From Coriobacteriia bacterium (GTDB taxonomy: Bacteria > Actinomycetota > Coriobacteriia > Anaerosomatales > JAAXUF01), in NCBI GenBank assembly GCA_013334745.1, contig JAAXWY010000001.1:67471-131470 (forward strand): 64,000 bases of DNA. Reading direction: 5' to 3'. Positions 33,324 through 43,596 of this stretch are shown in pieces. The notes under the pieces are model-generated. The model was not told where the DNA came from. It made no database searches and worked only from the letters and a program-made list of their open reading frames with translations. The first letter of the stretch is position 1; each line of letters opens with the position of its first letter. The position numbers and the translations under genes were made by a program.

Positions 33324-34424
33324 ATGGATTTCGAAGCTCTCATACGATCTGAACTCGGCCCGATGGTGCCTTACGCACCGGGTCTGCGGGCGAGCGAGGT
33401 TCGTGAGCGTTCCGGTGTGGACACCATCCGCAAGCTCTCGAGCAACGAGAACCCCTACGGGCCGTTTCCGGTGGCGCTCGATGCGATGAGCGCGGTGCTG
33501 GGTCGGCTCAACGTCTATTCCGATGGCTCCGTTCGGGCATTGCGTGAGCGGCTTGCGGGGCATCTCGGCGTTTCGTTCGAGAACGTGTCGGTCACCAATG
33601 GCAGCAACGAACTCATCCGTCTGATTGCGCAGTGCGTGCTCAGGCCGGGTGACGAGGTTGTGTTCGCATGGCCGAGTTTCGTGGTCTACCCGATGGTCAC
33701 GCAGCTCATGGGTGCAACTGCGGTCAAGGTCCCTCTCACGGACCGACTCGTCCACGACCTCGATGCCATGCTTGCGGCAATCACCGACAAGACCCGTCTG
33801 CTATTCCTCTGCAACCCCAACAACCCCACGGGAACCATCTACGATGCAGAGGCGTTCGACGCCTTCATTGCGGCGGTTCCGCATCACGTTCTCGTGGTGC
33901 TTGATGAGGCGTACTTCGAGTACGTCACCGATGAGCGGTTCCCGAACGGGCTGGACTACTTCGACCCTGACGGACGGATCTGCGTCCTTCGCACGTTCTC
34001 CAAAATCTACTCGCTGGCCGGTGCTCGAGTCGGTTACGGCGCGCTTCCCACCCAGATGATCTCCGCGGTCGACAAGGTGCGTGAGCCCTTCAACGTCAAC
34101 ACAGTCGCGCAAGTCGGCGCGTTTTACTCGCTCTCCGATCAGGCTGAAGTACGGCGACGCCGCCAAGAGAACCAGGAACAGAAGACGCACCTGTATTCCT
34201 GCTTTGACCGGCTCGGCATCGGGTATGCCGTGTCGGAGACGAACTTCGTCTGGATGAAGACGCAGCGGCCGGCCGAGGTGTTCGAGGCGCTACTGAACGA
34301 GGGCATCATCGTGCGCGACTTTGGCACAGCGCCCGCGCTACGCGTCGGGGTCGGGACTCCCAGCGATACCAAGGCCACGATTGCCGCTATCGATGCGACT
34401 TCCAAGGCGCTCGGTTCGTTCTAG
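33324..34424 (+). CDS. hisC: HisC-type aminotransferase (histidinol-phosphate or aromatic)
   Basis: The ATG at 33324 after GAGGG gives 366 residues, a normal HisC length. It is a fold-type I PLP enzyme: KLSSNENPYGPFP, TNGSNELIRLI, LLFLCNPNNPTGTIYD, VVLDEAYFEYV and RTFSKIYSLAGARVGYG with the Schiff-base Lys. Its neighbours are DAHP synthase, prephenate dehydrogenase and EPSP synthase, and no his genes are nearby, so it may serve tyrosine and phenylalanine transamination as well as, or instead of, histidine synthesis. Confidence 0.9.
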   Translation: MDFEALIRSELGPMVPYAPGLRASEVRERSGVDTIRKLSSNENPYGPFPVALDAMSAVLGRLNVYSDGSVRALRERLAGHLGVSFENVSVTNGSNELIRLIAQCVLRPGDEVVFAWPSFVVYPMVTQLMGATAVKVPLTDRLVHDLDAMLAAITDKTRLLFLCNPNNPTGTIYDAEAFDAFIAAVPHHVLVVLDEAYFEYVTDERFPNGLDYFDPDGRICVLRTFSKIYSLAGARVGYGALPTQMISAVDKVREPFNVNTVAQVGAFYSLSDQAEVRRRRQENQEQKTHLYSCFDRLGIGYAVSETNFVWMKTQRPAEVFEALLNEGIIVRDFGTAPALRVGVGTPSDTKATIAAIDATSKALGSF

Positions 34425-34493
34425 CGGATTGTCCGCAGCGTCATCACCAACGAGCGCGGCTCATTCGAAGCGCGACGGATCAGGGAGAGACAC

Positions 34494-35522
34494 ATGCTCG
34501 TAGTCATGAAGGATCACGCGTCCCAGGAGACGGTCGACCACGTCGTTGAAGTCCTGCGTTCGCACGGTGCAGAAGCGCATCTTTCACAGGGCGAGGTCAA
34601 GACGGTCATCGGCGTCATCGGCGAACGCGAGATCATCTACCAGCTCGAGCTTGATGGACTCCCCGGTGTCGAGGAAGTCGTCCGAGTCCTCAAGCCATAC
34701 AAGTTGGTCACAAGGGAGTTTCAGTCCGAGGACACCGTCATCACCATCGGGCGGTCATCGGTTGGCGGCGGGGCTTTCGCGGTCATGGCGGGCCCGTGCT
34801 CCATCGAATCGGAGGAGCAGATGATGTCTGTGGCGGCGTCATCTGCCGCATCCGGTGCCACGATGATCCGGGGCGGGGCATTCAAGCCGCGTACGAGCCC
34901 ATACGTGTTCCAGGGCATGGGACTCGAGGGGCTCAAGCTTCTTCGTTCGGCCGGGGATTCCGTTGGGCTTCCCGTCGTGACGGAGGTCCTCGATGTCCGC
35001 GACGCCGAGACGGTCGCAGAGTGGGCCGACGTATTGCAGGTCGGCGCTCGCAACATGCAGAACTTCATGATGCTCGACGAGTTGGGCAAGATGCATCGCC
35101 CCGTGCTCCTCAAGCGAGGGATGTCGGCGACGATCGAGGAGACCCTTTCGGCCGCTGAGTACCTCCTGAAGGGCGGCAACCGGGACATCATGATCTGCGA
35201 GCGTGGCATCCGCACCTTCGAGACCTACACTCGCAACACGCTTGATCTCGCTGCTGTGGCCGCATTCAAGGCGCTCACGCATCTGCCCGTGATCTCGGAT
35301 CCCTCACATGCAACTGGCAGGCGCGACCTCGTCGCACCGATGTCGCGGGCTTCGATTACGGCTGGCGCCGACGGACTCATGGTCGAGGTGCACCCCAATC
35401 CGGAGCGGGCCAAGTGCGATGGACCGCAGTCCCTGACGCCTGACGGCTTCGGCGATCTGATGGCCGGTGTGGCCCCGCTTCTCGGGCTCGAGGGAAAGCA
35501 CCTGGGAGTTGAGATCGCGTGA
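34494..35522 (+). CDS. aroF: 3-deoxy-7-phosphoheptulonate (DAHP) synthase
   Basis: DAHP synthase (342 residues, AGGGAGAGA upstream) opens the shikimate pathway. The first 65 residues form a ferredoxin-like domain ([40 protein letters not shown]), the feedback-sensing N-terminal domain of type I-beta enzymes. The barrel has [41 protein letters not shown] and [12 protein letters not shown]. Feedback inhibition by Tyr or Phe through the N-terminal domain is known in the family. The last bases overlap tyrA. Confidence 0.95.
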   Translation: MLVVMKDHASQETVDHVVEVLRSHGAEAHLSQGEVKTVIGVIGEREIIYQLELDGLPGVEEVVRVLKPYKLVTREFQSEDTVITIGRSSVGGGAFAVMAGPCSIESEEQMMSVAASSAASGATMIRGGAFKPRTSPYVFQGMGLEGLKLLRSAGDSVGLPVVTEVLDVRDAETVAEWADVLQVGARNMQNFMMLDELGKMHRPVLLKRGMSATIEETLSAAEYLLKGGNRDIMICERGIRTFETYTRNTLDLAAVAAFKALTHLPVISDPSHATGRRDLVAPMSRASITAGADGLMVEVHPNPERAKCDGPQSLTPDGFGDLMAGVAPLLGLEGKHLGVEIA

Positions 35523-36670
35523 GCAAGCCCGGTGGATTCGACCGCATCGCCGTCATCGGCGTCGGGCTGATCGGCGGTTCGCTGGCGGCCGCGCTTCGTG
35601 GGCTTGAAGACCCGCCGCTTGTCATCGGCATAGACACGGACGCCGATACCATCGGCTACGCGCTCGAGCACGGCATCATCGACGAGGGTGCGGTTGATTC
35701 GAGCGATCAGGCGGCTCAGTGGCTTGGCGTGCACGGAGTGGATCTTGCGGTGATCGCGACACCGGCACGCTTCGCTGGCTCGTGGCTGACCGGACTCGGA
35801 GAAGCCGGCTTCGTCGGAGCGATCACTGACGTCGCTTCGACCAAGGCCGGCGTCCTTGCTGCAGCGCGTACTGCGTTGCGTGAACCAGGGCGGTTCGTGG
35901 GCGGCCATCCGATGGCCGGCAGCGAGCGGTCCGGTGTGGCCGCGGCGCGGGCGGATCTCTTCGACGGCGCGTACTGGTTGCTCACGCCTACACACGACAG
36001 CGACCCGGACGTCTACACAGCCGTTCACGCTCTGGTGACTTCCATCGGCGCTCGGGTCGTGTCCGTTGACGCTGAGGCCCACGACGAGGCGGTCGCCATC
36101 GTCAGTCACGTGCCCCACATCGCCGCTGCGGCGCTCGTCGACCTTGCTGCGGCTCACGCGGGTGAGCGCGGCGAGCTGATGCGCTTGGCGGCGGGCGGGT
36201 TCAAGGACACGACTCGCATCGCGGCGGGTAGCTCCGACCTATGGACGGGCATCTGCCTGGACAACGCGGACGCTCTCTCCGAGGGTCTCGAGGAGTTGCG
36301 AGAACGCCTCGGCAGGTTCGAGGCGCTCGTGCGGACGCGTGATTCCGAGGCGATTCGCTCGTGGCTGGAGGCTGCTGCCGAGGTCCGGCGTTCGCTGCCG
36401 GCGCAGTGGGTGCCGGCAACCGCTCAGCTCACAGAGCTCAGCGTCCCGATGTTGGACCGTCCCGGTGTGGTCGCAGAGATCACAGGCGCCGTCTCGCGTG
36501 CGGGATGCAATATCGAAGGCATCGACATCGATCACGAAACCGAGGATTCCGCCGTACTCGTTCTGGTTCTTACCGATGAGGGCGATACCGCGTCGCTCGT
36601 GGCGGACCTCGCCGGGCGTGGGTACGAGCCCCGCGTGTCCCCGCTGGCCGAGACCAAGGAGGGCTCGTGA
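35519..36670 (+). CDS. tyrA: Prephenate dehydrogenase with C-terminal ACT domain
   Basis: TyrA (383 residues, GTG start) oxidises prephenate for tyrosine synthesis. The dinucleotide motif [16 protein letters not shown] (residues 10-26) is followed by the catalytic-domain stretches [15 protein letters not shown] and [21 protein letters not shown] and [15 protein letters not shown]. The last 75 residues are an ACT domain ([20 protein letters not shown] and [12 protein letters not shown]), pointing to allosteric control by tyrosine. Confidence 0.95.
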   Translation: MSKPGGFDRIAVIGVGLIGGSLAAALRGLEDPPLVIGIDTDADTIGYALEHGIIDEGAVDSSDQAAQWLGVHGVDLAVIATPARFAGSWLTGLGEAGFVGAITDVASTKAGVLAAARTALREPGRFVGGHPMAGSERSGVAAARADLFDGAYWLLTPTHDSDPDVYTAVHALVTSIGARVVSVDAEAHDEAVAIVSHVPHIAAAALVDLAAAHAGERGELMRLAAGGFKDTTRIAAGSSDLWTGICLDNADALSEGLEELRERLGRFEALVRTRDSEAIRSWLEAAAEVRRSLPAQWVPATAQLTELSVPMLDRPGVVAEITGAVSRAGCNIEGIDIDHETEDSAVLVLVLTDEGDTASLVADLAGRGYEPRVSPLAETKEGS

Positions 36671-37989
36671 AGCGCACATTCGGAGGAGGCTGCCCCTCGC
36701 TCGTAGGGGAGGTTCATGTCCCGGGCGACAAGTCGCTGTCGCATCGCGCCGTGTTGTTCTCGGCGATGGCTGAAGGAACGACCGAGCTCACGGGCGTTCT
36801 GGACTCTGAGGACGTGCAGGCCACCATCCACGCGGTTCGTGCGCTTGGAGCGCACGTGGAACTCTCTCCGGTGGAAGATGGCTCGCTTGCGGGAAGTATC
36901 CGGGGATGGGGAGTGAGAGGGCCGCGGTGCCCACACTCACCCATAGACTGCGGCAACAGCGGCACCACGGCGCGGTTGCTCCTTGGCGTTCTTGCCGGCT
37001 GGCCGGTGGAGGTCGCCTTGACCGGCGATGAATCCCTCTCTCGGCGTCCCATGCGTCGCGTCACCGATCCGCTCGAGTCCATGGGGGTGCGAATCGCGAC
37101 CTCCGAGAGCGGTACGCTACCCATCACCGTTCTCCCAACCGCCGTCGTCGAGCCTCTGGTGTTCGTGTCGCCTGTTGCTTCTGCACAGGTCAAGACCGCC
37201 GTGCTTCTGGCTGGACTCCGTGCGCATGGCGTCACGAGCGTGGAGGAACCTGCCCTTTCTCGTGACCACACAGAACGCATGCTGCCCGCCTTCGGAGTGG
37301 GCGTGGGTGTCGACGCGAGCCGCTGCCGAGCCTCGGTGACCGGTCCGGCTACCCTCACATCTCCAGGGTCATTCGCAGTGCCGCGCGATCCGTCCAGCGC
37401 GGCATTCCTCGTGGCTGCAGGCCTTATGGTTCCGGGATCCGATTTGCGGCTGCCGGGTGTGTCGCTCAACGAAACGAGAACCGGCTTCTTGGCGGTGCTT
37501 GAACGAATGGGTGCGCAGGTACGCGTCGTTCCCTTCCCGGAGGCCGGCAACGAGCGGGTTGGCGAGATCGAGGTTCGATTCTCTCCCTCCATGCAGCCGA
37601 CAACCGTCACCGCGGCCGAGATTCCCTCGCTCGTCGATGAGATACCGATCCTCGCGCTCGTCGCATCGCAGATCGAGGGGGAGACCCGCTTCGAGTCTGT
37701 CGGCGAGCTTCGTGTCAAGGAGTCGGATCGTTTCGAGGCGATCGTCGGTGGGCTGACCGCGCTGGGAGCTCACGCCCGTGCTGAAGGGGAGACGCTCGTG
37801 GTTCGAGGTCCAGCTGCTCTTCAGGGCGCGACGTTGGATTCGCTCGGAGACCATCGGTTGGCCATGACATGGGCAGTCGCAGGACTGGTAGCGGCGCAGC
37901 CGGTGTCCATCGACACTTTTGAGGCGGTCAGCGTGAGCTATCCGGGGTTTGAGACCGACCTCCTCGGGCTCCAGGCTCGCGCCGATTAG
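36667..37989 (+). CDS. aroA: 3-phosphoshikimate 1-carboxyvinyltransferase (EPSP synthase)
   Basis: EPSP synthase (440 residues, GTG start overlapping tyrA) adds enolpyruvate to shikimate-3-phosphate. Typical motifs: VPGDKSLSHRAVLFSAMAEG, IDCGNSGTTARLLLG, SLSRRPMRRVTDPLESMG, and late VKESDRFEAIVGGL and LGDHRLAMTWAVAGLVA. No changes from the ordinary active-site pattern were noticed. Last of four aromatic genes. Confidence 0.96.
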   Translation: MKRTFGGGCPSLVGEVHVPGDKSLSHRAVLFSAMAEGTTELTGVLDSEDVQATIHAVRALGAHVELSPVEDGSLAGSIRGWGVRGPRCPHSPIDCGNSGTTARLLLGVLAGWPVEVALTGDESLSRRPMRRVTDPLESMGVRIATSESGTLPITVLPTAVVEPLVFVSPVASAQVKTAVLLAGLRAHGVTSVEEPALSRDHTERMLPAFGVGVGVDASRCRASVTGPATLTSPGSFAVPRDPSSAAFLVAAGLMVPGSDLRLPGVSLNETRTGFLAVLERMGAQVRVVPFPEAGNERVGEIEVRFSPSMQPTTVTAAEIPSLVDEIPILALVASQIEGETRFESVGELRVKESDRFEAIVGGLTALGAHARAEGETLVVRGPAALQGATLDSLGDHRLAMTWAVAGLVAAQPVSIDTFEAVSVSYPGFETDLLGLQARAD

Positions 37990-38049
37990 GACTCGCTGCG
38001 TGGTACGATACGCGCGCTTTGTAGGCGACTTGAGGGAGCTCTGCCGACT

Positions 38050-38721
38050 TTGATCATCGCCATCGACGGGCCCGCTGGATCGGGCAAGTCAACGGTTGCC
38101 AAGCAGCTCGCGCAGGCACTGGACTTCCACTATCTCGACACCGGAGCGATGTACCGCGCACTCGCGTGCCGGGCTGCCGACCTCAGTGTCGCGCTTGATG
38201 ACGAGTCCTCGCTGGCTCACATCGCTGCCACCGACCGTGTTGAGTTCGCCCACGAGCCCGGAGAGGCGTTGCCGAGCCTCGTCTCGATCGCCGGCGTCGA
38301 CGTCACTGAAGCCATCCGGACGCCCGCTATCGATGAGGCGGTAAGCGCCGTTGCGCGTCTTCCGCGCGTGCGGGAGGCTATGGTCGCCCAGCAGCGCGAG
38401 CTTGCGCACGCAGGCGATGTCGTAGTCGAAGGTCGTGACATCGGCTCGGTTGTGTTTCCTGACGCAGAGCTCAAGGTCTTTCTCACCGCATCGCCGGAAG
38501 AGCGAGCGCGACGCAGGGCTGCTCAGCAGTCGGACGCTGGTATAGCGGCGGATGCAAATGCGGTGCAAGAGGCGCTTGTCCGCCGTGATGAGGCGGACTC
38601 AAAGAGAGATCACTCGCCGCTCACGCGTGCGTCTGGAGCAGTCGAGATCGACACGACCGGGATGACGCTGGAGCAGGTCATCGATCAGATAGCGGGGCTT
38701 GCACGGGAGTTGCACGGGTGA
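38050..38721 (+). CDS. cmk: Cytidylate kinase
   Basis: CMP kinase (223 residues) starts at TTG 38050 with GAGGGAG upstream. The P-loop GPAGSGKSTVAKQLAQ (residues 7-22) and YLDTGAMYRALA, VVEGRDIGSVVFPDAELKVFLTAS and RRDEADSKRDHSPL are family hallmarks. A TACGAT hexamer in the 60-base gap before it could be a -10. The end overlaps plsC by four bases. Confidence 0.94.
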   Translation: MIIAIDGPAGSGKSTVAKQLAQALDFHYLDTGAMYRALACRAADLSVALDDESSLAHIAATDRVEFAHEPGEALPSLVSIAGVDVTEAIRTPAIDEAVSAVARLPRVREAMVAQQRELAHAGDVVVEGRDIGSVVFPDAELKVFLTASPEERARRRAAQQSDAGIAADANAVQEALVRRDEADSKRDHSPLTRASGAVEIDTTGMTLEQVIDQIAGLARELHG

Positions 38722-39407
38722 CGCGCGAGTTCACGGGGCTTCCGGCAACCGGAGACGGCGCGCCGTCGTGGAGGCTGGCCAGGCTACTGCGCCGCACGGT
38801 CGGACCGCTGATCCTCGCAACGTACCGCACCCGCATTATCGGTATCGAGAACGTGCCCGCCGATGGCGGCTACATCCTGGCCGGCAACCACGTCAGCTAT
38901 CTGGATCCGGTCCTCATGTGGTGTGCGGCACCACGGGAGACGCACTTCATCGCCAAGAGCGAGCTGTTCGAAGTCAAGCCGCTCAAGTGGCTGCTCTCCC
39001 GGGTGTGGGTGTTTCCGATCGCGCGCGACAGTGCCGACCGTGAGGCGATTCAGCGTGCGACATCGCTTCTTGGCCGTGGTGAGCCCGTTGGGATGTTTCC
39101 TGAGGGGACGCGGCGTCGCGCAGGGGCGCCGGTCGACGATGCAGCGCTTGGAGAGGCGCATTCGGGCGTCGCGTTCATCGCGATGAGGGCCGCTGTGCCA
39201 GTCGTCCCCGTGGGAATCGCGAACACCGACCTCGCGCTGCCGGCCGGCGCCAAGATCCCTCGGTTCCCGCGTGTCACGCTCACGTTCGGCGAGCCGGTGT
39301 GGCCCGACTTGTTTCAGGAGGGCGGGCGCAAGGAGCGGACGGCTGCGATGACGAGTGAGATAATGCGACGCGTGGCCGCAGCGCGTGACGCTGCGGGAAG
39401 GGAGTAA
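38718..39407 (+). CDS. plsC: 1-acyl-sn-glycerol-3-phosphate acyltransferase
   Basis: PlsC (229 residues, GTG start) makes phosphatidic acid. The catalytic NHVSYLDP (H-x4-D) box lies near residues 56-63, and EGTRRRAG, with FPEGT, near 130 binds the phosphate. VPVVPVGIANTD is the usual late strand. One N-terminal amphipathic or membrane segment is plausible. It lies among other lipid genes (plsY and gpsA downstream). Confidence 0.92.
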   Translation: MTREFTGLPATGDGAPSWRLARLLRRTVGPLILATYRTRIIGIENVPADGGYILAGNHVSYLDPVLMWCAAPRETHFIAKSELFEVKPLKWLLSRVWVFPIARDSADREAIQRATSLLGRGEPVGMFPEGTRRRAGAPVDDAALGEAHSGVAFIAMRAAVPVVPVGIANTDLALPAGAKIPRFPRVTLTFGEPVWPDLFQEGGRKERTAAMTSEIMRRVAAARDAAGRE

Positions 39408-39410
39408 CCC

Positions 39411-40244
39411 ATGCGCGTCGAGGTCGCACGCTATGCCGGTGTCTGCTACGGGGTGGAGCGCGCGCTCAAACTCGCCGAGGAGGCTGCCGCGGGCAGCAGT
39501 GTCGTGCACACGCTGGGTCCTCTGATTCACAATCCGCAGGCTGTTGCCGCGCTCAGGGATCAGGGCGTCGAGGTCGCACAGACGCTCGATGAGGCACCCT
39601 CCGGAACGCTCGTGATCCGCAGCCACGGTGTCGACCCCGCGATCATCGATGACGCGCGTGAGCGCGGTCTCGACGTCGTCGACGCAACGTGCCCTCACGT
39701 CAGCAAGGCGCACGAGGCCGCCGAGGAGCTGAAGCTCGGCGGCTACACAGTCATCATCGTGGGCGAAGCCGATCACCCCGAAGTCGAAGGGATCATGGCG
39801 CATGCGGGCGGACAGGCGCTCGTCGTTTCGACCGCTGCAGAGCTGCCGGACCGCCTCCCGTCGCGTCGCGTCGGCATCGTCGTTCAAACCACCCAATCGC
39901 TTTCGCGACTTCGCGAAGTCGTCGACGCGGTCACAGAACGCGCCAGTGAAGTCCGGGTCTTCAATACGATCTGCTCGGCGACGGCGAAGCGCCAGCAGTC
40001 CGCCGAGGAGCTCGCCGGCCACGTGGACGTCATGATCGTCGTGGGCGGACACAACTCGGGCAACACCACGCGCCTGACCGAGATCTGCAGCGCCGTCAAT
40101 CAGCGCGTGCATCAGGTGGAGACCGCAGATGAGCTGCAGCGAGAGTGGTTCTCGGGTGCCTCGACGGTCGGCGTCACTGCCGGAGCGTCCACCCCAAGCG
40201 AGCAGATGCAAGGCGTGATCCACGCGATCGAAGCGATGGACTAG
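39411..40244 (+). CDS. ispH: 4-hydroxy-3-methylbut-2-enyl diphosphate reductase
   Basis: IspH (277 residues) performs the last step of the MEP isoprenoid pathway. The three Cys ligands of the Fe-S cluster are in AGVCYGVERAL (C12), VDATCPHVSKAHEAAEEL and FNTICSATAKRQQ. The His residues of LIHNPQAVAAL and ADHPEVEGI and the Glu of the TEICSA helix are present. Its presence indicates MEP-route isoprenoids. Confidence 0.95.
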   Translation: MRVEVARYAGVCYGVERALKLAEEAAAGSSVVHTLGPLIHNPQAVAALRDQGVEVAQTLDEAPSGTLVIRSHGVDPAIIDDARERGLDVVDATCPHVSKAHEAAEELKLGGYTVIIVGEADHPEVEGIMAHAGGQALVVSTAAELPDRLPSRRVGIVVQTTQSLSRLREVVDAVTERASEVRVFNTICSATAKRQQSAEELAGHVDVMIVVGGHNSGNTTRLTEICSAVNQRVHQVETADELQREWFSGASTVGVTAGASTPSEQMQGVIHAIEAMD

Positions 40245-40247
40245 GCC

Positions 40248-41606
40248 GTGAGTGTCCGCGCCGAATATGGACGGCGCGTACCCCCGGCAACGGGCGGCGG
40301 CGTCATCGCGTCTGTGGCCGATGGTTCACCGGCGTCGCGTGCAGGCCTGGCCGAGGGTGACATCGTCGTTATGGCCGCGGGCGCTCCTCTTCACGACGTC
40401 ATCGACTGGCAGTGGCATGCGGATGAGGCGGAGGTCGACATCGTCGTCCAACGACGGGGGAGTGCCGCCGACACCGTGTCCCTCGTTCGCGATTCCGGCG
40501 AATCGTGGGGTGTCACGTTCACCGAAACCGTGTTCGATGGCGTCAAGACGTGTCGCAACCACTGCGCATTCTGCTTCATGACTCAGCTTCCCACCGGCAT
40601 GCGCAGAGCGCTCTACCTGCGCGACGACGACTATCGGCTGTCCTTTCTGCAGGGCAACTTCGTCTCGCTCACGAACCTGTCCGACGGCGATGTCGATCGG
40701 ATCATCGAGCAGCAGCTCTCACCGCTCTACGTCTCACTGCACTCAGCCGACTCGGCGGTGCGAGAGCAGCTCGTGTGTGCACGGGAGGACCGGGCGCTGG
40801 AGCGCATCGACGAGTTGCTTGCTGCGGGAATCGAGTTTCACGTTCAGATTGTGCTTGTGCCGGACGTCAACGACGGTCCGCAGCTCGATGCGACGCTTGC
40901 GTGGCTTGCTGAGCGCGAGGGCGTCGCGAGTGTAGGAATCGTGCCGCTTGGCTTCACCGCACATCAGGTGAAGTTCGCTAAGGGCTACGAAGGTCGCCAA
41001 GATGCCCGCGTCGTAGTCGCTCAGGTCGAGGAGTGGCAGACCGCGTTTCGGGAGCGAGACGGCATCGACTTCGTCTACCTTGCCGATGAGTTCTACCTGA
41101 ACGCCGGGTGCGATGTGCCCGACGCCGAGCGCTACGACGGCTTCCCTCAATACGAGAACGGCATCGGGCTTGTCCGCGACTGGCTGGATGGTCTCGGGCG
41201 CGTGGCCTATGAACTGGGAGAGCTCGGCCCCTCGATCTCGACGCCGGTCACTCTCGTCACGGGGGCTCTGTTCGCTCCTGTGCTGAGGCGGTCACTTGAG
41301 GCCGACCTCAGCGGTCGCATTGATGTGCTTGCAGTCGAGAACGCGTTCTTCGGCGGCAATGTCAGCGTTTCCGGGCTCCTGTGTGGCGCCGATCTCGTCG
41401 CCGAGATCGGCACGCTATCCGCCGAGACGACCGTTCTCATACCCGACATCGTGGCGAACGCCGATGGTCTGTTGCTTGACGGGATGGCGTGCGCGGACCT
41501 GCCTCGGCTCACGGGTCGAGACGTCCGTCTGGTATCCTGTGACGCCGCGGGGCTGCTGGCTGGGCTACAGGATGTGGCCGCCCACCCGCACCAACATAAG
41601 GAGTGA
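40248..41606 (+). CDS. DUF512 family protein with PDZ and radical-SAM-like domain
   Basis: The 452-residue protein starts at GTG 40248. Residues 15-75 form a PDZ-like domain (GGVIASVADGSPASRAGLAE). CRNHCAFCFMTQLP near residue 102 has the C-x3-C-x2-C arrangement of radical SAM enzymes, followed by a barrel (YVSLHSADSAVREQLVCARE). The C-terminal DUF512 domain contains YLADEFYLNAGCDVPDAERY, FPQYENGIGLVRDW and FGGNVSVSGLLCGAD. This family is widespread next to der in Gram-positive bacteria and cyanobacteria, without a settled reaction. The der gene follows after seven bases. Confidence 0.9.
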   Translation: MSVRAEYGRRVPPATGGGVIASVADGSPASRAGLAEGDIVVMAAGAPLHDVIDWQWHADEAEVDIVVQRRGSAADTVSLVRDSGESWGVTFTETVFDGVKTCRNHCAFCFMTQLPTGMRRALYLRDDDYRLSFLQGNFVSLTNLSDGDVDRIIEQQLSPLYVSLHSADSAVREQLVCAREDRALERIDELLAAGIEFHVQIVLVPDVNDGPQLDATLAWLAEREGVASVGIVPLGFTAHQVKFAKGYEGRQDARVVVAQVEEWQTAFRERDGIDFVYLADEFYLNAGCDVPDAERYDGFPQYENGIGLVRDWLDGLGRVAYELGELGPSISTPVTLVTGALFAPVLRRSLEADLSGRIDVLAVENAFFGGNVSVSGLLCGADLVAEIGTLSAETTVLIPDIVANADGLLLDGMACADLPRLTGRDVRLVSCDAAGLLAGLQDVAAHPHQHKE

Positions 41607-41613
41607 CGCGCCC

Positions 41614-42924
41614 ATGGCGCTGCCTATCGTCGCCGTCGTCGGACGCCCCAATGTGGGCAAGTCGACCTTCGTCAACCGAATCACGCAGACCGCTGACGCC
41701 ATCGTGCACGAGATGCGTGGCGTCACCCGTGATCGCAGTTACCACCACGCCGACTGGAACGGTGTCGACTTCCTTTTGATCGACACCGGCGGTATCGAGT
41801 CGGGCAAGTCGGCCGATGAGTTCCAAAGCTCGATCCGCTCGCAGGCACTCATGGCTGCCGAAGAGGCCGATGCCATCGTCTTCCTCGTGGACGGCAAGGC
41901 GGGGCTCACGCCGGAGGACGAGGAAGTCGCTCGCATCCTTAAGCGTGCCGGCCGCCCGACGTTTCTTGCCGTCAACAAGATGGACACTCCGGGCCGCGAT
42001 GATGAGGCCCACGAGTTCTGGGCGCTCGGGTTGGACACCCCGTGGCCCGTCTCGGCGACGCATGGGCACGGCACGGGCGACCTCCTCGATGAGGTCGTCA
42101 AGGTGCTGCCGGAGTCAGAGCCCATCGTGGAAAGCAATGCGATCGACGTCGCCATCATCGGACGCCCGAACGCCGGCAAGTCCTCGCTGCTCAACCGACT
42201 GACCGGCGTAGAGCGTGCCATCGTCTCGGATGTCGCCGGCACCACGCGTGACGCCATCGACATGGATTTCGAGCGCGACGGCGTTCAGTACCGTCTGGTC
42301 GACACGGCTGGCATCCGCCGCAAGTCACTCATCGATCAAGACGTCGAGTACTACGGTTTCGTGCGCGCGATGCGTGCGATCGATCGCGCACATGTCGCCC
42401 TGCTCGTCATCGACGCCACCATCGGTCTCACCGACCAGGATCAGCGTGTCGCCAACTTCGCCTCCGAGCGCGGCTGTGCACTCGTGGTGCTCCTGAACAA
42501 GTGGGACGCCCTGGAGACGGCCGAAGAGAAGGAGGCGATCGACACTCGAGTTGCCGAGCGCCTCAACTTCGTCGGCTACGCCCCGGTGCTCAAGATCAGC
42601 GCTCTCACCGGCCGCGGTGTCGCACGCATCTGGGATGCCGTGGACACCGCGTACGAGAACTACATGCAGGAGATACCAACGAGCGCGCTGAACAAGCTGC
42701 TCACCGAGATGCGTGAGTTCGGCCACACCGTGAGCAAGGGCAAGCAGACGCTGAGGCTCCACTACGTGACGCAGACGCGCACCGCACCTCCCGGGTTCAC
42801 GTTCTTCGCGAATCACCCCACGCTTGTCGATGACAACTTCAAGCGCTATCTCGAGAACAGGCTTCGCGAGCGTTTCGACCTTATCGGTACACCGATCGTG
42901 CTCAAGTTCCGCAAGAAGGACTAG
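41614..42924 (+). CDS. der: Ribosome-associated double GTPase Der (EngA)
   Basis: The ATG at 41614 (TAAGGAG upstream) gives 436 residues. Two G-domains are seen: GRPNVGKSTF (G1), DTGGIE (G3) and NKMD (G4) in the first; GRPNAGKSSL, DTAGIRRK and NKWD in the second. The C-terminal KH-like domain (TSALNKLLTEMREFG, KQTLRLHYVTQTRTAPPGF and FFANHP) is complete. It acts in 50S ribosome assembly. An in-frame open stretch reaching far upstream belongs to the previous gene in another frame. Confidence 0.96.
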   Translation: MALPIVAVVGRPNVGKSTFVNRITQTADAIVHEMRGVTRDRSYHHADWNGVDFLLIDTGGIESGKSADEFQSSIRSQALMAAEEADAIVFLVDGKAGLTPEDEEVARILKRAGRPTFLAVNKMDTPGRDDEAHEFWALGLDTPWPVSATHGHGTGDLLDEVVKVLPESEPIVESNAIDVAIIGRPNAGKSSLLNRLTGVERAIVSDVAGTTRDAIDMDFERDGVQYRLVDTAGIRRKSLIDQDVEYYGFVRAMRAIDRAHVALLVIDATIGLTDQDQRVANFASERGCALVVLLNKWDALETAEEKEAIDTRVAERLNFVGYAPVLKISALTGRGVARIWDAVDTAYENYMQEIPTSALNKLLTEMREFGHTVSKGKQTLRLHYVTQTRTAPPGFTFFANHPTLVDDNFKRYLENRLRERFDLIGTPIVLKFRKKD

Positions 42925-42927
42925 CGC

Positions 42928-43596
42928 GTGAATGTGATGCTGGCAGTCAGACTGCTTGCGGCTGTAGCCGTTGGCTACCTCCTCGGGGGCATCCCGTGGG
43001 CGCTGATCATCGGGCTGCGTCTGCACAACGTGGACGTTCGCCAGCACGGCTCAGGCAACCTCGGAGCGACGAACGTCTACCGCACCCTGGGTGCTCGCTC
43101 CGCGATCCTGTGTCTGCTGCTTGATGCCGCGAAGGGTTCGGCTGCCGTCGCCGTCGCGGCTTTGATAGTGTCAATCGGCTCATTCGGACCGGTCGCGAAC
43201 ACGTGGGCGATGATTCTGGCGACCATGGCTGCGATTCTCGGACACTCGTATTCGCCCTACATCAAGCTACGCGGCGGTAAGGGGGTCGCCACCGCAGCGG
43301 GTGCGCTGCTCATTCTGACACCGTACCCGTGGCCCTTTCTGCTCGGCATCTTCGTTGTCATCGTGGTGACTTCGAGGATGGTTTCACTCGGTTCGGTCCT
43401 CATCGCGCTGGCCTATCCGGTGCTGTGCTTCATCTTCTATCCGGGGGACTGGACGATCGTCGGATTCGCGACGGTCGCCGCCGCCCTGGTGATATGGCGA
43501 CATCGCGCCAACATCGTCCGCATCTGGCGGGGCGAAGAGCCTAAGATATCGTTTGGCGGCAAGGGTTCCGCCACCACAGAGAAGGAGAGCGACTGA
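42928..43596 (+). CDS. plsY: Glycerol-3-phosphate acyltransferase PlsY
   Basis: PlsY (222 residues, GTG start) uses acyl-phosphate to acylate glycerol-3-phosphate. It has about five membrane helices and the three conserved loops: GYLLGGIPWALIIG with VDVRQHGSGNLGATNVYR, GHSYSPYIKLRGGKGVATA, and SRMVSLGS. WRHRANIVRIWRGEEPK closes the protein. The gpsA start overlaps its last base. Confidence 0.95.
   Translation: MNVMLAVRLLAAVAVGYLLGGIPWALIIGLRLHNVDVRQHGSGNLGATNVYRTLGARSAILCLLLDAAKGSAAVAVAALIVSIGSFGPVANTWAMILATMAAILGHSYSPYIKLRGGKGVATAAGALLILTPYPWPFLLGIFVVIVVTSRMVSLGSVLIALAYPVLCFIFYPGDWTIVGFATVAAALVIWRHRANIVRIWRGEEPKISFGGKGSATTEKESD

Noticed and set aside
38784-40223. 479-codon open frame on the minus strand opposite plsC and ispH
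   Set aside because: Both plus-strand genes have clear family motifs; the antisense product has none.
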